Source of the DNA: Streptomyces albiflavescens
GTDB taxonomy: Bacteria; Actinomycetota; Actinomycetes; Streptomycetales; Streptomycetaceae
Assembly: GCF_014645835.1 (NCBI RefSeq)
Contig: NZ_BMMM01000009.1
Coordinates: forward strand, 62,001 to 126,000
DNA length: 64,000 nucleotides
Direction: 5' to 3'
Positions 63,786 to 64,000 of the stretch are shown one piece after another (the first letter of the stretch is position 1; every line of letters begins with the position of its first letter). A program made the position numbers and the translations under genes. The notes beneath the pieces were generated by a model. That model was given only the letters and a program-made list of their open reading frames with translations, ran no database searches and was not told where the DNA came from.

Positions 63786-64000
63786 ATGAGCGCAGACACC
63801 AGCCCCGCCATCGAGCTACGGGGCGCGAGCAAGATCTTCAAGACCCCGTCAGGGGGTCTGCACACGGCGGTCAGGGAGCTGGACCTGACCATCGGCCAGG
63901 GCGAGTTCGTAGCCGTCGTCGGCCCCACCGGTTGTGGGAAGTCGACCACGCTGACCCTGGTGAGCGGGCTCGAAGAGCCCACCGAGGGCGAGGTCCTGGT
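63786..64000 (+). CDS. ABC transporter ATPase, SsuB/TauB/NrtD type (3' end outside window)
   Basis: The first 71 codons are visible. SPAIELRGASKIFKTPSGG is followed by LDLTIGQGEFVAVVGPTGCGKSTT, containing Walker A GPTGCGKS, then LVSGLEEPTEGEV. The sequence is of the group importing sulphonates, nitrate, taurine or related anions and vitamin precursors; the substrate cannot be told from this fragment. It is divergent from the CitB-type regulator and shares the motif-rich 162-bp promoter region with it. The ribosome binding site is weak. Confidence 0.88.
   Translation, partial: MSADTSPAIELRGASKIFKTPSGGLHTAVRELDLTIGQGEFVAVVGPTGCGKSTTLTLVSGLEEPTEGEVL

Overview
The window is a 64 kb piece of a Streptomyces chromosome. 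The evidence is very high G+C with strong third-position bias, frequent GTG starts, and a gene order I recognise from the Streptomyces core genome: miaB, miaA, dapF, rshA, hflX, lexA, nrdR-nrdJ, rnhB, whiH, hrdB, parE. The product placed at hrdB is 511 residues long with the Lys/Ala-rich N-terminal region typical of the Streptomyces principal sigma factor. The species cannot be fixed from the sequence alone.

Layout. 1-927: 3' end of a PEP-utilising enzyme. 1.0-7.2 kb: tRNA modification genes (miaB, miaA), an extradiol-dioxygenase-like gene, a pair of small antitoxin-like genes on the opposite strand, and dapF. 7.1-7.4 kb: a degenerate 33-bp tandem array that begins at the dapF stop codon. 7.7-13.2 kb: rshA (RelA/SpoT homologue with an in-frame interspersed repeat), a secreted M1-type peptidase and hflX. 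13.3-15.9 kb: two tandemly duplicated trypsin-like lipoproteins. 16.2-23.1 kb: an NRPS-independent siderophore (NIS) locus with a class III aminotransferase, two IucA/IucC synthetases and a GNAT acetyltransferase; it has no visible amine hydroxylase or decarboxylase, and the last three genes carry expanded low-complexity inserts. 23.2-30.7 kb: DinG-type helicase, lexA with an SOS box, and nrdR-nrdJ with paired NrdR boxes. 30.8-39.9 kb: TerD-like protein, DUF4937 protein, phosphoglycerate mutase-like protein, ADP-ribosylglycohydrolase, a large membrane protein, a TetR/MFS pair with two perfect 20-bp operators, and rnhB. 40-48.5 kb: a RecQ helicase fused to a phosphoribosyltransferase-like domain, a DUF4192 protein with DnaA boxes between the two, a glycogen-debranching-like protein and a NUDIX/winged-helix protein. 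48.6-57.4 kb: a degenerate ABC ATPase-permease fusion, whiH, hrdB, a secreted trypsin, a small zinc-binding protein and parE. 57.4-58.3 kb: about 950 bp of non-coding sequence rich in repeats, including a probable MITE. 58.3-64 kb: a membrane protein with a NarL-type two-component pair, a DUF485/solute-symporter pair, a CitB-type response regulator and the start of an ABC ATPase.

The region is mainly housekeeping: transcription (hrdB), chromosome topology (parE), dNTP supply (nrdRJ), SOS control (lexA), the stringent response (rshA) and sporulation (whiH). The siderophore locus, the duplicated proteases and the repeat-rich spacers are the accessory parts. The most unusual features are the low-complexity expansions in the NIS enzymes, the repeat family found both inside rshA and inside the MITE, the ABC protein lacking its catalytic glutamate, and the two DnaA boxes upstream of the RecQ-like gene.
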